Positions 1 to 10,565 of a stretch of DNA of 64,000 nucleotides are shown piece by piece. The notes below the pieces were generated by a model. It was given only the letters and a program-made list of their open reading frames with translations. It was not told the origin of the DNA and did no database searches. Location of the stretch: positions 10,021,001 to 10,085,000 of the forward strand of contig NC_071335.1 of NCBI RefSeq assembly GCF_027744825.2. The letters are read 5' to 3'. The stretch is from Synchiropus splendidus. Lineage: Eukaryota; Chordata; Actinopteri; Syngnathiformes; Callionymidae. Numbering within the stretch: position 1 is the first letter of the stretch; each line of letters begins with the position of its first letter. Position numbers and translations under genes: made by a program.

Positions 1-4
1 TCAT

Positions 5-22
5 GTCCCTGTTCGGGCGCCA
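5..22 (-). promoter_or_regulatory. Retroelement primer binding site, tRNA-Lys type
   Basis: Read on the minus strand this is TGGCGCCCGAACAGGGAC, the exact 18-nt complement of the 3' end of a tRNA-Lys. That is the primer binding site class used by many retroviruses and LTR retrotransposons to start minus-strand DNA synthesis. It directly abuts an LTR ending in CA at position 23. The internal gag-pol region would run left, outside the window, so the element class (endogenous retrovirus or Gypsy-like) cannot be decided here. Confidence 0.8.
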
Positions 23-602
23 TGTCGTCGGGTTTAGGTTTTCAAGGTCTTGTGTTCAAGGCGATTGGCTATAACATAAGCCGTCCCTAGTTCCGAGCAC
101 ACTACCTCCCTTGGCCTCTCTGGTAAAGGGCCCCTCGGGTGGTCAACTCAGTCAGCCTCTTGTTGCGGACACGGTTCTAAGACTATAATAAGTGTATCAA
201 CTTTACCTTATTATATTAGTGAGTAGTGTCGGCGCTTCACTGAGCGGGTTATTTAATTAGCCCGACCTGTTTAGAAACAGGTTCTTGACCTTACAATGCT
301 ACGCCTCTTACCGTAGTCTCTTTACTTAACTTCGTTTAGGGACTCATGATTGGATCCTCAATCCATTCCTTTCAAATAACATTTTCCCCATAAATGCCTA
401 AAACTACCACCTAATCATTGACACAATAATTCAGGATGGAATAATGCTACCATGTGAGACACTCATTACATGTGCAACAGGAGGAAATCAAACAGTAACT
501 CACCTATAACCCAATTGATGGTAGTAGGTAGGAGCCAGCTGATTCTTTAGTAGTCAGGGATCAACGCCGTTGTGCCTTTTCAGTACTTAATTCGTACTCA
601 AT

Positions 603-608
603 TTTATT
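603..608 (-). terminator. Possible LTR poly(A) signal
   Basis: AATAAA on the minus strand, inside the left-edge LTR and downstream of the paired hairpins in transcript sense. It is a single hexamer in AT-rich DNA, so its role is inferred only from its place in the LTR. Confidence 0.3.
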
Positions 609-701
609 ATGTTTTGTCACAAAAATGTTTCTTCAAAAAATTAATAAAAGAATAGTAAAAACAGCAAAGTCAACCAAGAATAATAAAATCCATAAACTCA
701 A

Positions 702-759
702 GGGTATCGCCAGACGCTGATACCCAACAATATCAAAAGTACCGCCAGACGCTGGTACT
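702..759 (-). other. Tandem hairpins with identical 10-nt loops
   Basis: Two perfect inverted repeats lie 12 nt apart. Hairpin 1 has a 7-bp stem, 702-708 (GGGTATC) with 719-725 (GATACCC). Hairpin 2 has a 6-bp stem, 738-743 (AGTACC) with 754-759 (GGTACT). Both enclose the same loop GCCAGACGCT (709-718 and 744-753). The stems differ at three base pairs, and each difference is compensated on the other side. On the minus strand they lie upstream of the LTR poly(A) signal at 608-603, so they would fall in or near the R region of the transcript. Confidence 0.6.
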
Positions 760-1411
760 AGTACATATACTTCAAAAACCATATAATCAAAAACACTTCA
801 AAAATCATATAATCAAAATACATGCAATAAAAAGAATTAATTCAAAAATAGTAAGAGAAAAATAAAAGACGAGTTAAAATCAGATGGTCTGAGAGCAAAC
901 AGCAAGAGCACCGTCCCAAGATAAGATACAAGACCTTACGGCGGACAGACGCGGGTGAAGATCCAAAAAGAGCAAGAACCCAGGGTCACATCTCCGAGCG
1001 CTTATGTAGCCACACACATGGCCTTGAAGACATACCGACGTCCGTTTCTCATGCCAAGGCAATTAATCATATCTTTGTCTTATCTTGTTTTTCTCCAGGT
1101 GGCCTTTGAAGTCCTTCCCTCAAAAGGATGCATGTTTGGTGATAGATCATATTAGTGTCAATTGCATCAGCACTTGCATCATTATTTACGTCACTGATGC
1201 CCGGTTTACCATATTAGGTCAGTACATCTACTCCATCTTTGTCAGCACGTGCGCTTACAAGTTCAAACTAAGTTCAAGATGGCCACCTGCTCATGACTTC
1301 AAACGAGCGCGCCTACAAGGTCATTCTTAGTTCAAAGCACACAGCTGTTCGTGAGTTCAAACGTTCACGATCAAAAGCATACAGGTTCACTAAAGTTCAA
1401 AACATCAAACA

Positions 1412-1965
1412 ATTAATGATAAAAAATCAGAAATAATATCAAATATTATTTAGCAGGTCCATTAATGATAAAAAACAGAAATAATACCAAAGGTTTTGAT
1501 TATAATATTTTCGAATTTCCAGTATATACAACAGCCACCTTGGCTTGTGTCCGCGGAAACTCAGCTGCGTCTTCTTCACCTGTTGCAGCTCGTTCTCCAG
1601 CTTCCTCCACTTGCGAACCATCGACTCGTTAATTTTAAATTCTCTCGCGGCGGCTCGATTCCCATGTTCCTCGGCGTAGTTGATAGCCTTCAGCTTAAAC
1701 TGAGCTTCATATGCGTGTCTCTGTGCCATTTTCACGGTTAAGACAGCAATGTTCTGCATTAAGCACATACCTGTTGTTTTATACACAATACACGCCCAGT
1801 CCACGCCCACAAGTCCCCCTTTAACGCTCCCTGTTCTCAAACACGTCCGCCTCATGGTGGTCTCTAACACGTCCGCACACAGATTGGGCGCGCCACACAT
1901 TTTGAAAAAACTCTAAGACGTTAATATGCGCCTTATAGTCGTGAAAATACGCTACTCTGAACCAA
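1412..1965 (-). mobile_element. Pogo-like (Tc1/mariner superfamily) element fragment
   Basis: The block contains a pogo-type DNA-binding ORF and, at its right side (about 1925-1965), a terminus-like sequence resembling CGTATTTTCACGACTATAAG on the minus strand, a type of end common in fish pogo/Tigger-like repeats. The left part carries a direct repeat of about 30 bp (1412-1445 and 1462-1495, beginning TTAATGATAAAAAA). Catalytic DDE sequence is missing, so this is a truncated or non-autonomous copy. A TATAAAA-like box lies near 1770-1776 on the minus strand, upstream of the ORF. Confidence 0.5.
1535..1729 (-). pseudogene. Pogo-like helix-turn-helix (BrkDBD-type) domain
   Basis: The ORF starts MAQRHAYEAQFKLKAI and contains AAREFKINESMVRKWRK followed by an RGHKPRW motif. 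This is the order of the N-terminal helix-turn-helix DNA-binding domain seen in pogo-type transposases and the fish and mammalian genes derived from them. After the KPRW motif (about residue 65) similarity stops, either at a possible splice donor (AAG/GTGGCT) or by truncation. An in-frame upstream extension exists to 1900, but MAQRH is the conventional start. No CENP-B second helix or DDE domain follows, so it is probably non-functional. Confidence 0.6.
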
Positions 1966-2092
1966 ACTAAAACCCAATTATAATAACCTAGCTATTTTGT
2001 AGTTTTCACCCTCAAAATGAGGCTTGACAAAGTGAGGACTGGCCAAATTTTTTGACAAATTATGTAAACGCTGAATGTATTTTAGGGATGCA

Positions 2093-3424
2093 CCGATCTG
2101 ACTTTTACGGTCCCGATACAATACTGATACATGGGCTTTGAGAATATACCAATCCGATACCAAATGTGAACCTGGTGCCATACAATGGTACTGGTCACGC
2201 TTAGAATAAAAGGCAAAAATGACAATGCATAGAAATCCAACATTGGTATTTATTTAAACAATGAAGTCTTTAAACATTTACCAGAATTTTGGTGAAAACA
2301 AACAACCCTTGAAAACTCTTCAAAATAAATATAAAATAAAATAATGTGTGCAAAAACAGTATGTGCAACACAAGCTGTAAACGGTGATAAGGTGCAAACA
2401 ACCCTGAGAATGTCAAGCTCTGTGATCACAAAAAAATAAAATTGACAATTTTGGGAAAAGTTAAGATTTCCCGGCATTGAACAAAAAATCAAGTAGGTTA
2501 ACATTACAACAGCTGATGCTCACTAATATGCATTGATAAGTTCTTAAGAACACAAGCGTTTCAGCCCCGTTTTTCATCCACCATGACAGTACTGGAATGG
2601 GTTGTCTGTGGTAGGAAGAGTCGGCTCCGTCAGTAAGTTTGCACCTGAACAATTGCTGTGGAGCTGTTGCTTGCCGCACGTGAGTCTACCTGCTCCACCA
2701 GAATATCATCAAGTTCTCTCATAAAGCTGCTCCTGTTCGATGTGTTTGGTGCTGATGGCCCTGCTACATCTACATGTGGGGTCTTTGCTGGTGGTAGTTC
2801 TGAGTCCTTTGACGATCCGACCGTGAAACTCGACTCTGTCTCAAGTTCCAGGATCAGGGCATCTCATGCATGTTTTGCTGCCTCTGCACTTGTGAACAAT
2901 CTAAAACAAAAACAATATACTGGATCAACAACAAGACATGAGTTTTGTAATCCACATCGTATGCAAAGTAAAAACTAAACTGTTTATATAAACATTAAAT
3001 GTTGAATGGTTAAAGTGAAAAATTGACACTTACATGTCTTGGATCAAGTACAGTGGTTCATCCTCCCATGAGACATTTAAGAGCAGTAACAGCTGGAATT
3101 ACATCAACTGCAGTGGAGGTGGCTGAGCTAACATTCCCACTTAACTCTGCATATGGGGCAAGAACGGTCATTGTTTTCTCTATTAAGGCCCAGTGGTTTG
3201 TTGTAAGGGTTGTGGGTAAGTTTTGGTCAGCTGCGTATGCAGCAAGAGGTCTTTTCTGCTTCACCAGACTTGCTGTCATAAAATAGGTGCTGTTCCACCT
3301 CATGTTTCCATCCTGCTGCAGCCGCTTAACAGGCATTTGCATCGACACCTGTATCTCTTGAAGGTGAGAATATGCAAGTGGAGAATGTTTGAAATGCCCC
3401 ACAATATTTATCAAGGGAAGACGT
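2093..3424 (-). mobile_element. hAT transposon remnant (ZBED-like family)
   Basis: The left end carries the typical hAT terminus TAGGGATGCACCGATC at 2093. The interior encodes broken hAT transposase on the minus strand. No matching terminus was found on the right, so the copy is truncated at its 5' side. A different non-autonomous element with a closely related terminus occurs at 31.8 kb. Confidence 0.65.
2510..3424 (-). pseudogene. Broken hAT transposase
   Basis: The minus-strand ORF at 3414-3058 contains RWNSTYFMTASLVKQKR and, further on, ALIEKTMTVLAPYAELS and VIPAVTALKCL. These are characteristic blocks of ZBED/hAT transposases just before the catalytic insertion domain. Farther along, in other frames at about 2570-2640, a segment resembles the C-terminal hAT dimerisation region (proline-rich, ending in a tryptophan pair). 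Stops and frame changes separate the blocks, so no complete protein can be made. DNA-binding and DDE catalytic residues cannot all be located. Confidence 0.65.
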
Positions 3425-3599
3425 GCTGAGACCCCTGACAGAGCGCATCTAGGGTTACATCCAGAGCAAATTGGCCGCCCGGTGCGCGCTGAATAGCTTT
3501 ATCTGAAGCTCCAGGCACATACAGGAGCAGCAGGCCAGCCGTTAGCCTAGCCTTTTTGGGTGTGGGATCGCTCAGGTCTTGGGGCACAGAGTTAACCGC

Positions 3600-4738
3600 T
3601 CACGTCAGACTCTTCTCATAGGGAGTGGAGTTAGCGGTCCGTGCCTCGCACTTAGGGTGGGGGGGAACCGCAATAAAACTGTCAGACAATGCATAAACAC
3701 ACTGGGACAGGGAATAGCGCTTTAGCAATTTATTGAACGACTGGGGCAGAGGAAGTGCTCTGACGCTTGGGTCCAGGCTGGTTGCCTCTTTTGCCCGAGG
3801 AGGAAGGAAAAGAAACAGCAACGGGTGGAGGACATGAGGCTGTGGATGTGGAAGGCTGGGGTCCGTCAAACCTGACCTCTTTCCTCGTGAGTGAGACTTT
3901 CAGTCTGGCGCCTGATGTAGACGGAGCCCGGTGCTTGGCCTGGAGGTGTCGGCTCAGTTGCGCCAATGCTTTCCTGGTCTCCAGTCTCTCCAGAAGCTCC
4001 AGAACGTTTGAGCTGAAGAGTGTCATATTGTTGGCGAGGTTGCTGGAGGTGTAGCGCACAAGAGAAGGTCCAGTCAAGAAGCTGCATCGTGAGGCGATTC
4101 TTTTCATCTGGAGGACGCTGGACCCGACCAGAGAGGAGCTGAAGGGGCCAAGCAGAAACTCATGGTGTCACCTCAGGGTGGCAACCCCTCAGAGTAGTCC
4201 ACGCCCGCCACTGTCACGTATCCAGTAAACGTCCTGGGGGGCGCATGGATACTCGGTGGCTGGTGGATCTCTTTAGCTAAATGAGTCCAAAGGTGTGGCA
4301 TCTTGAGACAGGTGAAGACAGGTCTAAGGACCTTCTTCTGCGCTTTGCCAACCATGGAGGTGAAGGAAGATCTATCGCGAGAGTCTTCCAGGCCATCCAG
4401 AACAGGTGAGGCATCTCATCCAGCAGGTAGACTCTGGGGGCCGGCTCCGCTGGTGTTGCCTTTCTGGAATCCTCCAAAACGGAGCGCATGGTTTCATCGT
4501 CATCCTCAGGTAAGACGTTGAGACCCATCTCCTCCTCGGTTGCGTCGGACCAAACCAGCCCCATCGGGCTGGCGTGGAAGGACGGACTCTGAGGAGTCCC
4601 ACTGTCCCACGATTTGAAGCTTGCCTGCATGCGGCACACTTGCTCAGGCAAGGCCAAACATGCGGGACAAGACAAGAGATGGAGGTGTTGTGAGCCCAGG
4701 CACACAACACAGGCATTGTGCTGGTCTACAGCCTCCAA
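3600..4738 (-). pseudogene. DIRS-like retrotransposon gag remnants
   Basis: The minus-strand ORF 4738-4277 has an N-terminal cysteine cluster (HNACVVCLGSQH ... CPACLALPEQVC) and an acidic middle. This order resembles gag-like proteins of fish tyrosine-recombinase (DIRS) retrotransposons. A second piece, 4107-3730, has LELLERLETRKALAQLSRH and a basic, serine/proline-rich tail. The two lie in different frames with stops between, so the gene is dead. No reverse transcriptase or tyrosine recombinase remains. The family call rests on motif recall and is tentative. Between 3425 and 3600 I see no gene. Confidence 0.4.
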
Positions 4739-4904
4739 CGGGAAGTCACATTACTTTCTCTGCCAATTTTTTATTTATTTTTTTTTACGTGAACTGTAAA
4801 CGGAGGGTTGTGGCAAGTCGCACGCTGAGTGGAGAAAGAGGCTGAGTTGTGGAAGACGAGGGATGTTATACATACTAGGCCGTGCCTTCCTGGGTGCACA
4901 TTTA

Positions 4905-4985
4905 TAAAGGTTGACCTTGAGGTAGGAGACAGTTTGGCTCGTCCAATCAGCAATAGGTGATGGGACTCCTTCAACCAATCAAAAC
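4905..4985 (-). promoter_or_regulatory. Retroelement promoter: CCAAT boxes and TATA box
   Basis: On the minus strand, two TGATTGG (inverted CCAAT) boxes near 4980 and 4945 lie upstream of CTTTATAAATG near 4910. This is correctly oriented and spaced to transcribe the gag-like remnants at 4738-3730. It probably belongs to the terminal repeat of that element. Confidence 0.4.
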
Positions 4986-5560
4986 TGGGCAATGAGACCC
5001 CTCATCAGAGAAAAGACCTGGTCTACAGAGCTTCGGCCCTGCTTCTGCCACTTCTTCTGGCTCCTTCGCCTCCTACAACCAACTCCCTCGACGGTTCCTG
5101 CTCAAGTTTCCTGCAAAGACTCCTGCTTCTCCTCCACCCTTGAAGCCGTGCCAGCGCTCCACTCGCTGCACATCCAAGTGTGAGAGTGATTGAGGAACTT
5201 CTTCAAAGTTGCACGTCGCCCTCGTCCTCCAGCGGTCTGCCAAGCCAGAGCTTCCTTCAGGAACGGCCCAGTCACACCACGTGATCACAGCCGGCAGCCG
5301 TGACGAGCGCGCGAGTCCAACTTCCAACAACCTTCCGTTACCTGGAGTGTGTCATTAAGGCGACCACTCTAGAAGGTTGTTCAGACCGGTGAGTCACCTA
5401 GCACGAGATAAAGATACGCCTTTGGTCCTACGCCATTCTCTGCCAGCTATGATCACCCCGTCTGCGACGAAAGATCCTCAACGGTCCGGAAGACGATCCG
5501 AGAGTCCCATCCACACCTGGAAGCTGCGGGTCCTCATCGTCTCCAAGTCACCTCGCTGAG
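4986..5560. other. No gene seen; low-complexity CT-rich repeat flank
   Basis: Plus-strand sequence is rich in CTTC/CTCC with no conserved protein. It may be the remainder of the DIRS-like terminal repeat or the start of the LTR that follows. Open frames here are short and mutually overlapping. Confidence 0.3.
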
Positions 5561-5699
5561 AACCAGGACGCCTCCCTCCAAAGCCGCCTGCCTCCTCCCT
5601 CATCTACTGACCGACTTTCTGCATATACTCATCACCCTCTCATCCACCCATCCATCCCATTCATCCCTCCACTCATCGCCATCGTCAACTCAAGCCGCT

Positions 5700-6118
5700 G
5701 CTTGTCATCTCTGCACAGATTGGTGTGTTGGGGTTTAGTAATATCATTACTTGCCTGAGGTTGACAGACTAGAACGTCTTAACTTTCCCATCAGTTACAC
5801 ACGTGTCTGATACAGCATTGACATTGCTTCATGACTGGTTTACGTTTCCATCGCGATATTGTTGGGATCATCTCATTCTACTTTTGCATCTTTGCTGTTT
5901 CTTTCTGTTCTTTTATTCTTAAATACATTTACAAAATTACGTTGGTCTTGATCACGTTACTTTGGAGTGTATTATAATCTAAGAGCCTCTGATCGGTAAA
6001 GGACATTACATCACGACTTCAGATAAATAGATTGATTACGCTAATAATTAAGTTACCACGGTTAATTTGATAATTGTTAGTCAAGAGAGCTTAATCATCT
6101 CCTGAAAACTATATTTCA
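5700..6118 (+). mobile_element. LTR fragment with possible primer binding site
   Basis: The segment at about 5885-6045 is repeated in inverted orientation at about 19370-19500, with shared blocks such as GAGCCTCTGATC and TTACTTTGGA. It therefore belongs to a dispersed repeat. It ends TTTCA at 6118, followed two bases later by TGGTGCCCC (6121), which resembles the TGG start of a primer binding site. This fits a plus-strand LTR and leader. The left boundary is not defined; TGTTGGGGTTTAG near 5727 is one option. Confidence 0.4.
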
Positions 6119-6449
6119 GGTGGTGCCCCAAACTTTCGAGGTGATATTATTTTTCATAATATCCACGTCACAGACGCAGGCGTCCGTGACCAGACAATCC
6201 TTCACTTTCACTCCACCCATTTCATCAGATCCCAGTGATAAAGAACAGTTTTTCACACGTCAAATGCCACGTTCGACACAAAGGAATGGCTTGACTTTAG
6301 GAAAACTCAAAGGACTTTGAGTAGGAGGAGAGGCTTTACTGGGCTGCAATGGACTAATGTGGTTTCAAAAGGAATTAAAACACTCCATCCACACTGCAGC
6401 TTTGCATTTAAACAGCACTCATTGAAAACATTACACTCCCCTAAAACCA

Positions 6450-7330
6450 GTTCACTTTTTAAATGCTCTGGTTATTGCCGATTTGAGGATTTCTGAGGAT
6501 TGCCCTGTCACCTTCACCATCGACATAAAAGATGAACACACCCTGAAAGCTGATGTGGTGAGGTGTGCCACTGCACACTGAACCTAAACATCGACCCGTA
6601 CGAGCAGATTTGCACAGTGAATATGAAGAGATTAGACAGCCAAACTTCCTCGGAGTATTTATCTGGGGTCCATTGAAAAACTCCCTGAGGACATTGTCCA
6701 ACCTGTCTGCAGGGATGGAGTGCCCACAAAAGAGGCCCTAAGAAAGTAGGGCCACCCAAAAGAGTTGCTCATTCTGGATGCACTATTGCACCAACATAGA
6801 GGCTCAGACTCAGAGGTTCTGAAGAAAGTGATAATGCATCCTAAAGGCATAATGCCATGGTCTAAAAAGACACTTGCAGTGTAGTACAAGAGATGCAACG
6901 ATGATGTTGTGTATTTGGATGCAACAGAAAGCATAATACAGAATGTGCCAGAGATCAACCACGTTAAATCTATGAAGTTGTGGTGAGAAATCCCGCTACA
7001 GGCGCATCTCCCCCGCCTGTTGCATCATACACACAGCATCAGAGACATGCTTCCTGCAGGCATTCCAAAGAGTTTTCCTAAGGCTGTATGGAACTCAAGC
7101 AGTGAGGAGGCCTGACATGTTCATTTGTGATGGCTCTCTAGTTTTACTATGTTCCATCTCATTCACCTTTCGTGGAATGGCATTACAAAAGCACTTTGAA
7201 GTGGTCACTGGCCAACTTCAAATGGACAAATTTGACATCCCTATGTTGCACAGGCGTCTTAGCCATGTGATGAAAATGCTAAGGATCTGTGCACAACACA
7301 GTTCAGGATGCTCTTGACTACTATCCCTGT
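6450..7330 (+). pseudogene. Degenerate transposon ORF, family unresolved
   Basis: Plus-strand conceptual translation in changing frames gives a protein-like series: a DATESIIQNVPEINHVKSM block (about 6915-6980), then RRPDMFICDGSLVLLCSISF (7105-7165), then FEVVTGQLQM and MLHRRLSHVMK (7195-7280). I recall this order from repetitive fish and invertebrate ORFs with an IICDGS-type core, but I cannot name the superfamily with confidence. Stops interrupt every frame. The 6119-6450 stretch before it shows nothing recognisable. Confidence 0.35.
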
Positions 7331-8220
7331 GAATTTGAAGAGTTTTTACTTTTGAATTATGAAGTAAATAGACTACGTATTGCAATAATGTGTCAAATGT
7401 AGTTTAAAAAAACTCTTCACCAAAACATCACATGGGGTTAGTGAAATCTTTCAGCCACCAGCTGTTCGATTAGAGCTTTAACTACACTCGGAGAGCCGCC
7501 ACTAGTACCGCAACATAGTCCTCCATGATGAGGTCGAGTTATGCAACACAACCGTTCCCAGATGACAGTTCTGGCCATGAGGACGACATGTCAGATGTCG
7601 ATTACAATGAGGAAGACCTCATGCAAACGCATTGGAGGAGGCACGATGGATGCAGAATTACAAACACCATGCTTCAGGACAAACGTGAGGTAGAGAAGCT
7701 TGTTCACAATTAAGATCCGCAATCCATACATTATATTGCTACATAGAGGCACTCCAGCATATTGGGTGAAAACTGAATGATTTGTTTGCCATGATTCGCC
7801 ACCGGGACACCCCGACCTTCTGCACATTTTCTGCAGCAGAAATGCGCTGGAGGTCATCGCTGCCATTGAGGCGGTAGATTTTGACGCGCTCGATCGGGCC
7901 ACCAAGTGAGACATCCCTCACAGCAATCCTATCAAGACCAGGTGCATGTTTGACAACGTGTTGAGTCACTCCTCTGAGATCTCATCCTCACTCCTGCACA
8001 ACCCATTGGCAAAGTAGTGGACTATTACCATGTGGAATTTCAGCACAGAGGAAATCCACACATCCATTGCTTGATTTAGATTGAAGGTGCACCCGTGTTC
8101 GAGGAAGACTCTGATCAGTCGGTATGTGATTTTGTCTCTTGATCACCGCCAAGATGCCTGATCCGAGCACTCACCCAGAGCTGTACAAGAAGGTCAGAGA
8201 GCTTCAGATCCACACCAAAT
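7331..8220 (+). other. Uncharacterised repeat-like DNA with short ORF end
   Basis: No intact gene is visible. The last part (8155-8218) reads PDPSTHPELYKKVRELQIHT on the plus strand. It appears to continue after the hAT insertion, at 13829, as FIYQLLPVRQAKPLCVHTPV. The inserted element therefore split an older ORF, probably of another transposon. A short acidic ORF at 7525-7713 has no recognisable family. Confidence 0.3.
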
Positions 8221-9089
8221 TAGTGATGGGCAAAACAGTTCATTTTAGTGACTCAGTTCATTAACTCTCGTTCAGTAAAAAGAACTAATCTTTTCTTTAG
8301 TCTTACAGTTCTTTGTTTCGCCGTCTAGTGGCGACATGCAATACTGCGATTGAATTGTAATTGCAGTTCGATTGAAACGTCAATTTAATTGACTTTACCA
8401 ACATATTACAAATAAAACTAAGTGTCAAACATGGCATGCTGTTAAACAATTTTGACCAAATTTTGCAATTTTTCTGTTTGCAGACAAACTGCATGCAATT
8501 TACTGCTTGAATGAAGAAGTGGCTGGACATCATTGCATGGTATAAATGTCCAACCTCAGAGCCTGAATTAGTTAGATTTATGCATAACAACAATATGAAT
8601 CATGAGGCATAGTCTAAACCATCTTGAAGAGTTGGCCTGGTGTTTGACACCATATGAACAAGTAAAAGGTCAGCAAAATATCACCACTGAGGGAAGAATT
8701 CATTAGGGTAATGTTAGAAGATAAATAAAATAGCTGGAAGAACTGTTTATTTTTTTTTCAAAACATAAGAATAAATGACTCTCTCCAGCACATGGAATAG
8801 GTTTTGCAGCATCCTCCTTGGCACCCCACAGGAACAGGGTCTGAGAGACAAGAATGTTAGTGGTCACACACACACTGCACCAGCAACACGGTTTTAGCAG
8901 AGAAAAAGTACCTGCAGTGGGATCATACACCCTGTGTTGCCCACATGTATTTTTGTGTGAGGTCTGGCAGGACGAAAGGGTTGAAATGGGGAAGAGAGCA
9001 CCCCGGCGCTGAAAGGTAAGTAGTTTAAAGTTTTGAATGAATGTCAACTACTGAGGTCATTTTGATGAGAGGAAAACAAACCCCTAAAA

Positions 9090-9660
9090 CTTAAACTGCA
9101 CCTGTAAAGAGTCTGGTCGACTCCTTGATGTCAGAAATGACCAGACGATTTGGCAGAGCGGAGTCCATCGACAAGCTTGCTGATGCAACTCTCCTGGATC
9201 CCTGAGCAAGCTTTTGTCAACCAGCAGAGACAGCAAAGATGGTCAAAGCAGCTGCAGCAGCGATGACTCCCACTGAAAGTGATGCAGAGACAGAGGTGGC
9301 ATCAGGTGCTGCAGTTGGCACAAGTGCAATGTTTTGGAAGGACTTTGATAAGAGAATGAGAATGTAGGAGGCCTGGAACAATATCAACTACATCAGACCT
9401 CATAATGGAGATGAGGGGTTACTTAGCAGAGGAACAGCTACCTCGCACGTTGGACCCACTGTCATGGTCAAAGAGATGCTCCCCAGTTTATATACGGCTT
9501 TCTGTGGTGATGAAGGCCAGGTAGTGCATCGTGGCTACATCTGTACCATCAGAGAGAATCTTTTCCAAGACTGGGCAGATCATCTCTGACCAGACGAACA
9601 AGCTGAGTCCATCAAGGGTCAGTCAACTACTTTTTGTAAATGCCAACCTGCCTTAAAGAC
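9090..9660 (+). pseudogene. hAT transposase C-terminal dimerisation domain remnant
   Basis: Translating 9400-9650 with small frame adjustments gives GYLAEEQLPRTLDPLSW, then IVATSVPSERIFSKTG, then QIISDQTNKLSPSRVSQLLF. The SVPSERIFSKTG core is the signature of the hAT C-terminal (hATC) dimerisation domain. At least one stop codon (TAG near 9517) and substitutions break it. The upstream part 8300-9090 holds no clear catalytic domain. Confidence 0.7.
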
Positions 9661-9955
9661 GGATTTGTAAGTTCACAGTTCAAGTTTACGGCCCAGTAAA
9701 ACAGTTTTGCATTCACAACTGTATGCTCTACTCGTGTCAAATTAAAAAAAAAAAGGCCATAAAAATACAAACGTGTATAATCATACTGTGATAAGTGTCA
9801 GTAACAATCGTATCTATCTACATATCTATGGAGATAGATACGATTGTTCATTTTGTATTCATTAATAAATAGTAACTTCACGGGTGTAGTGTTTCTAGAT
9901 CACATTAGCAGTTCAGTTTGGTGTCTTTCTGTGGGCTGTTTCGTGGGTTACAGGT

Positions 9956-10565
9956 TTGAACTCCTGGTGTTGGCGTCTCGCCGGCCGCGTGGCTCACGCC
10001 ATGGCTAGCGCGGAGTTCAAATCTTTAACCCGCAAACACGGGGTTAAAGTCACTGCCACTTTCCCCTGCAGCGTGGAGGACATTAGTCTGGCTGTGGGGG
10101 AGAAAGTCGAGCACAGCAGCATAAGATCGGCTGCTCGGATGAACAGTGGCGTGGTCATATTCCTGGACCAAGTGGAAAAGGTGAACCGTGTGGTGGAGTC
10201 GGGAGTCGGCGTCAACGGCTGCTTCGTGGCCGTGCAGCCGCTCGCGCTGGATAGTTCTATCCAACGTCCCTCCCTTCATCACTGATGAATTTCTGACCAA
10301 GGAGCTGTCCAGACATGGGAAAGTGGTGTCACCGATCCATAAGATCCTGTCTGGATGTAAGTCTCCGCTGCTGAAACACGTCGTGTCTCACCGCCGACAG
10401 CTCTACATGATACTCAATAACCGGGGAGAGGAGCTCAACCTCCGATTCCTGGTGAGAGTAGATGATTACGACTACACGATCTATGCCAGTTCAGCGGTGA
10501 TGAAGTGTTTTGGTTGCGGAGAGGAGGGACACACGGTGGGCTCCTGTCCGAACCGCGGTGAGCCG
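9956..10565 (+). pseudogene. L1/Tx1 ORF1 remnant with CCHC zinc knuckle
   Basis: The N-terminal part (from 9956 or the internal ATG at 10001) reads KHGVKVTATFPCSVEDISLA, then ARMNSGVVIFLDQVEKVNRV. After a frameshift near 10245 it continues RWIVLSNVPPFITDEFL, then SGCKSPLLKHVVSHRRQLYM, and KCFGCGEEGHTVGSCPNR at about 10504-10557. This is the usual layout of fish Tx1-type ORF1: an RNA-binding fold followed by a CX2CX4HX4C knuckle. The rest of ORF1 is lost at the deletion. It is not expected to be functional. Confidence 0.75.

Larger units (their letters stand above)
23..1411 (-). mobile_element. 5' LTR of a minus-strand retroelement
   Basis: The LTR is placed by its end next to the primer binding site. 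On the minus strand it ends CGACGACA at 23, and a TGT start fits at 1411, giving TGT...ACA and about 1.39 kb. The right boundary is inferred and could be wrong, since the second LTR and target duplication lie off-window. The 1230-1410 part (U3 side) has many spaced copies of GTTCAAA-like motifs, which look like a degenerate enhancer-type repeat array. A minus-strand AATAAA sits at 608-603. No coding sequence is visible. Confidence 0.55.

Noticed and set aside
1..22. Possibility of an intact endogenous retrovirus in the window
   Set aside because: Only the LTR and primer binding site are inside; no gag, pol or env sequence is seen in the correct orientation.
2658..2978. Plus-strand 106-codon frame
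   Set aside because: It is antisense to the hAT transposase remnant, whose motifs are on the minus strand.
10025..10300. Minus-strand frames across the LINE ORF1
   Set aside because: They are antisense shadows; the plus frame has the conserved ORF1 motifs.
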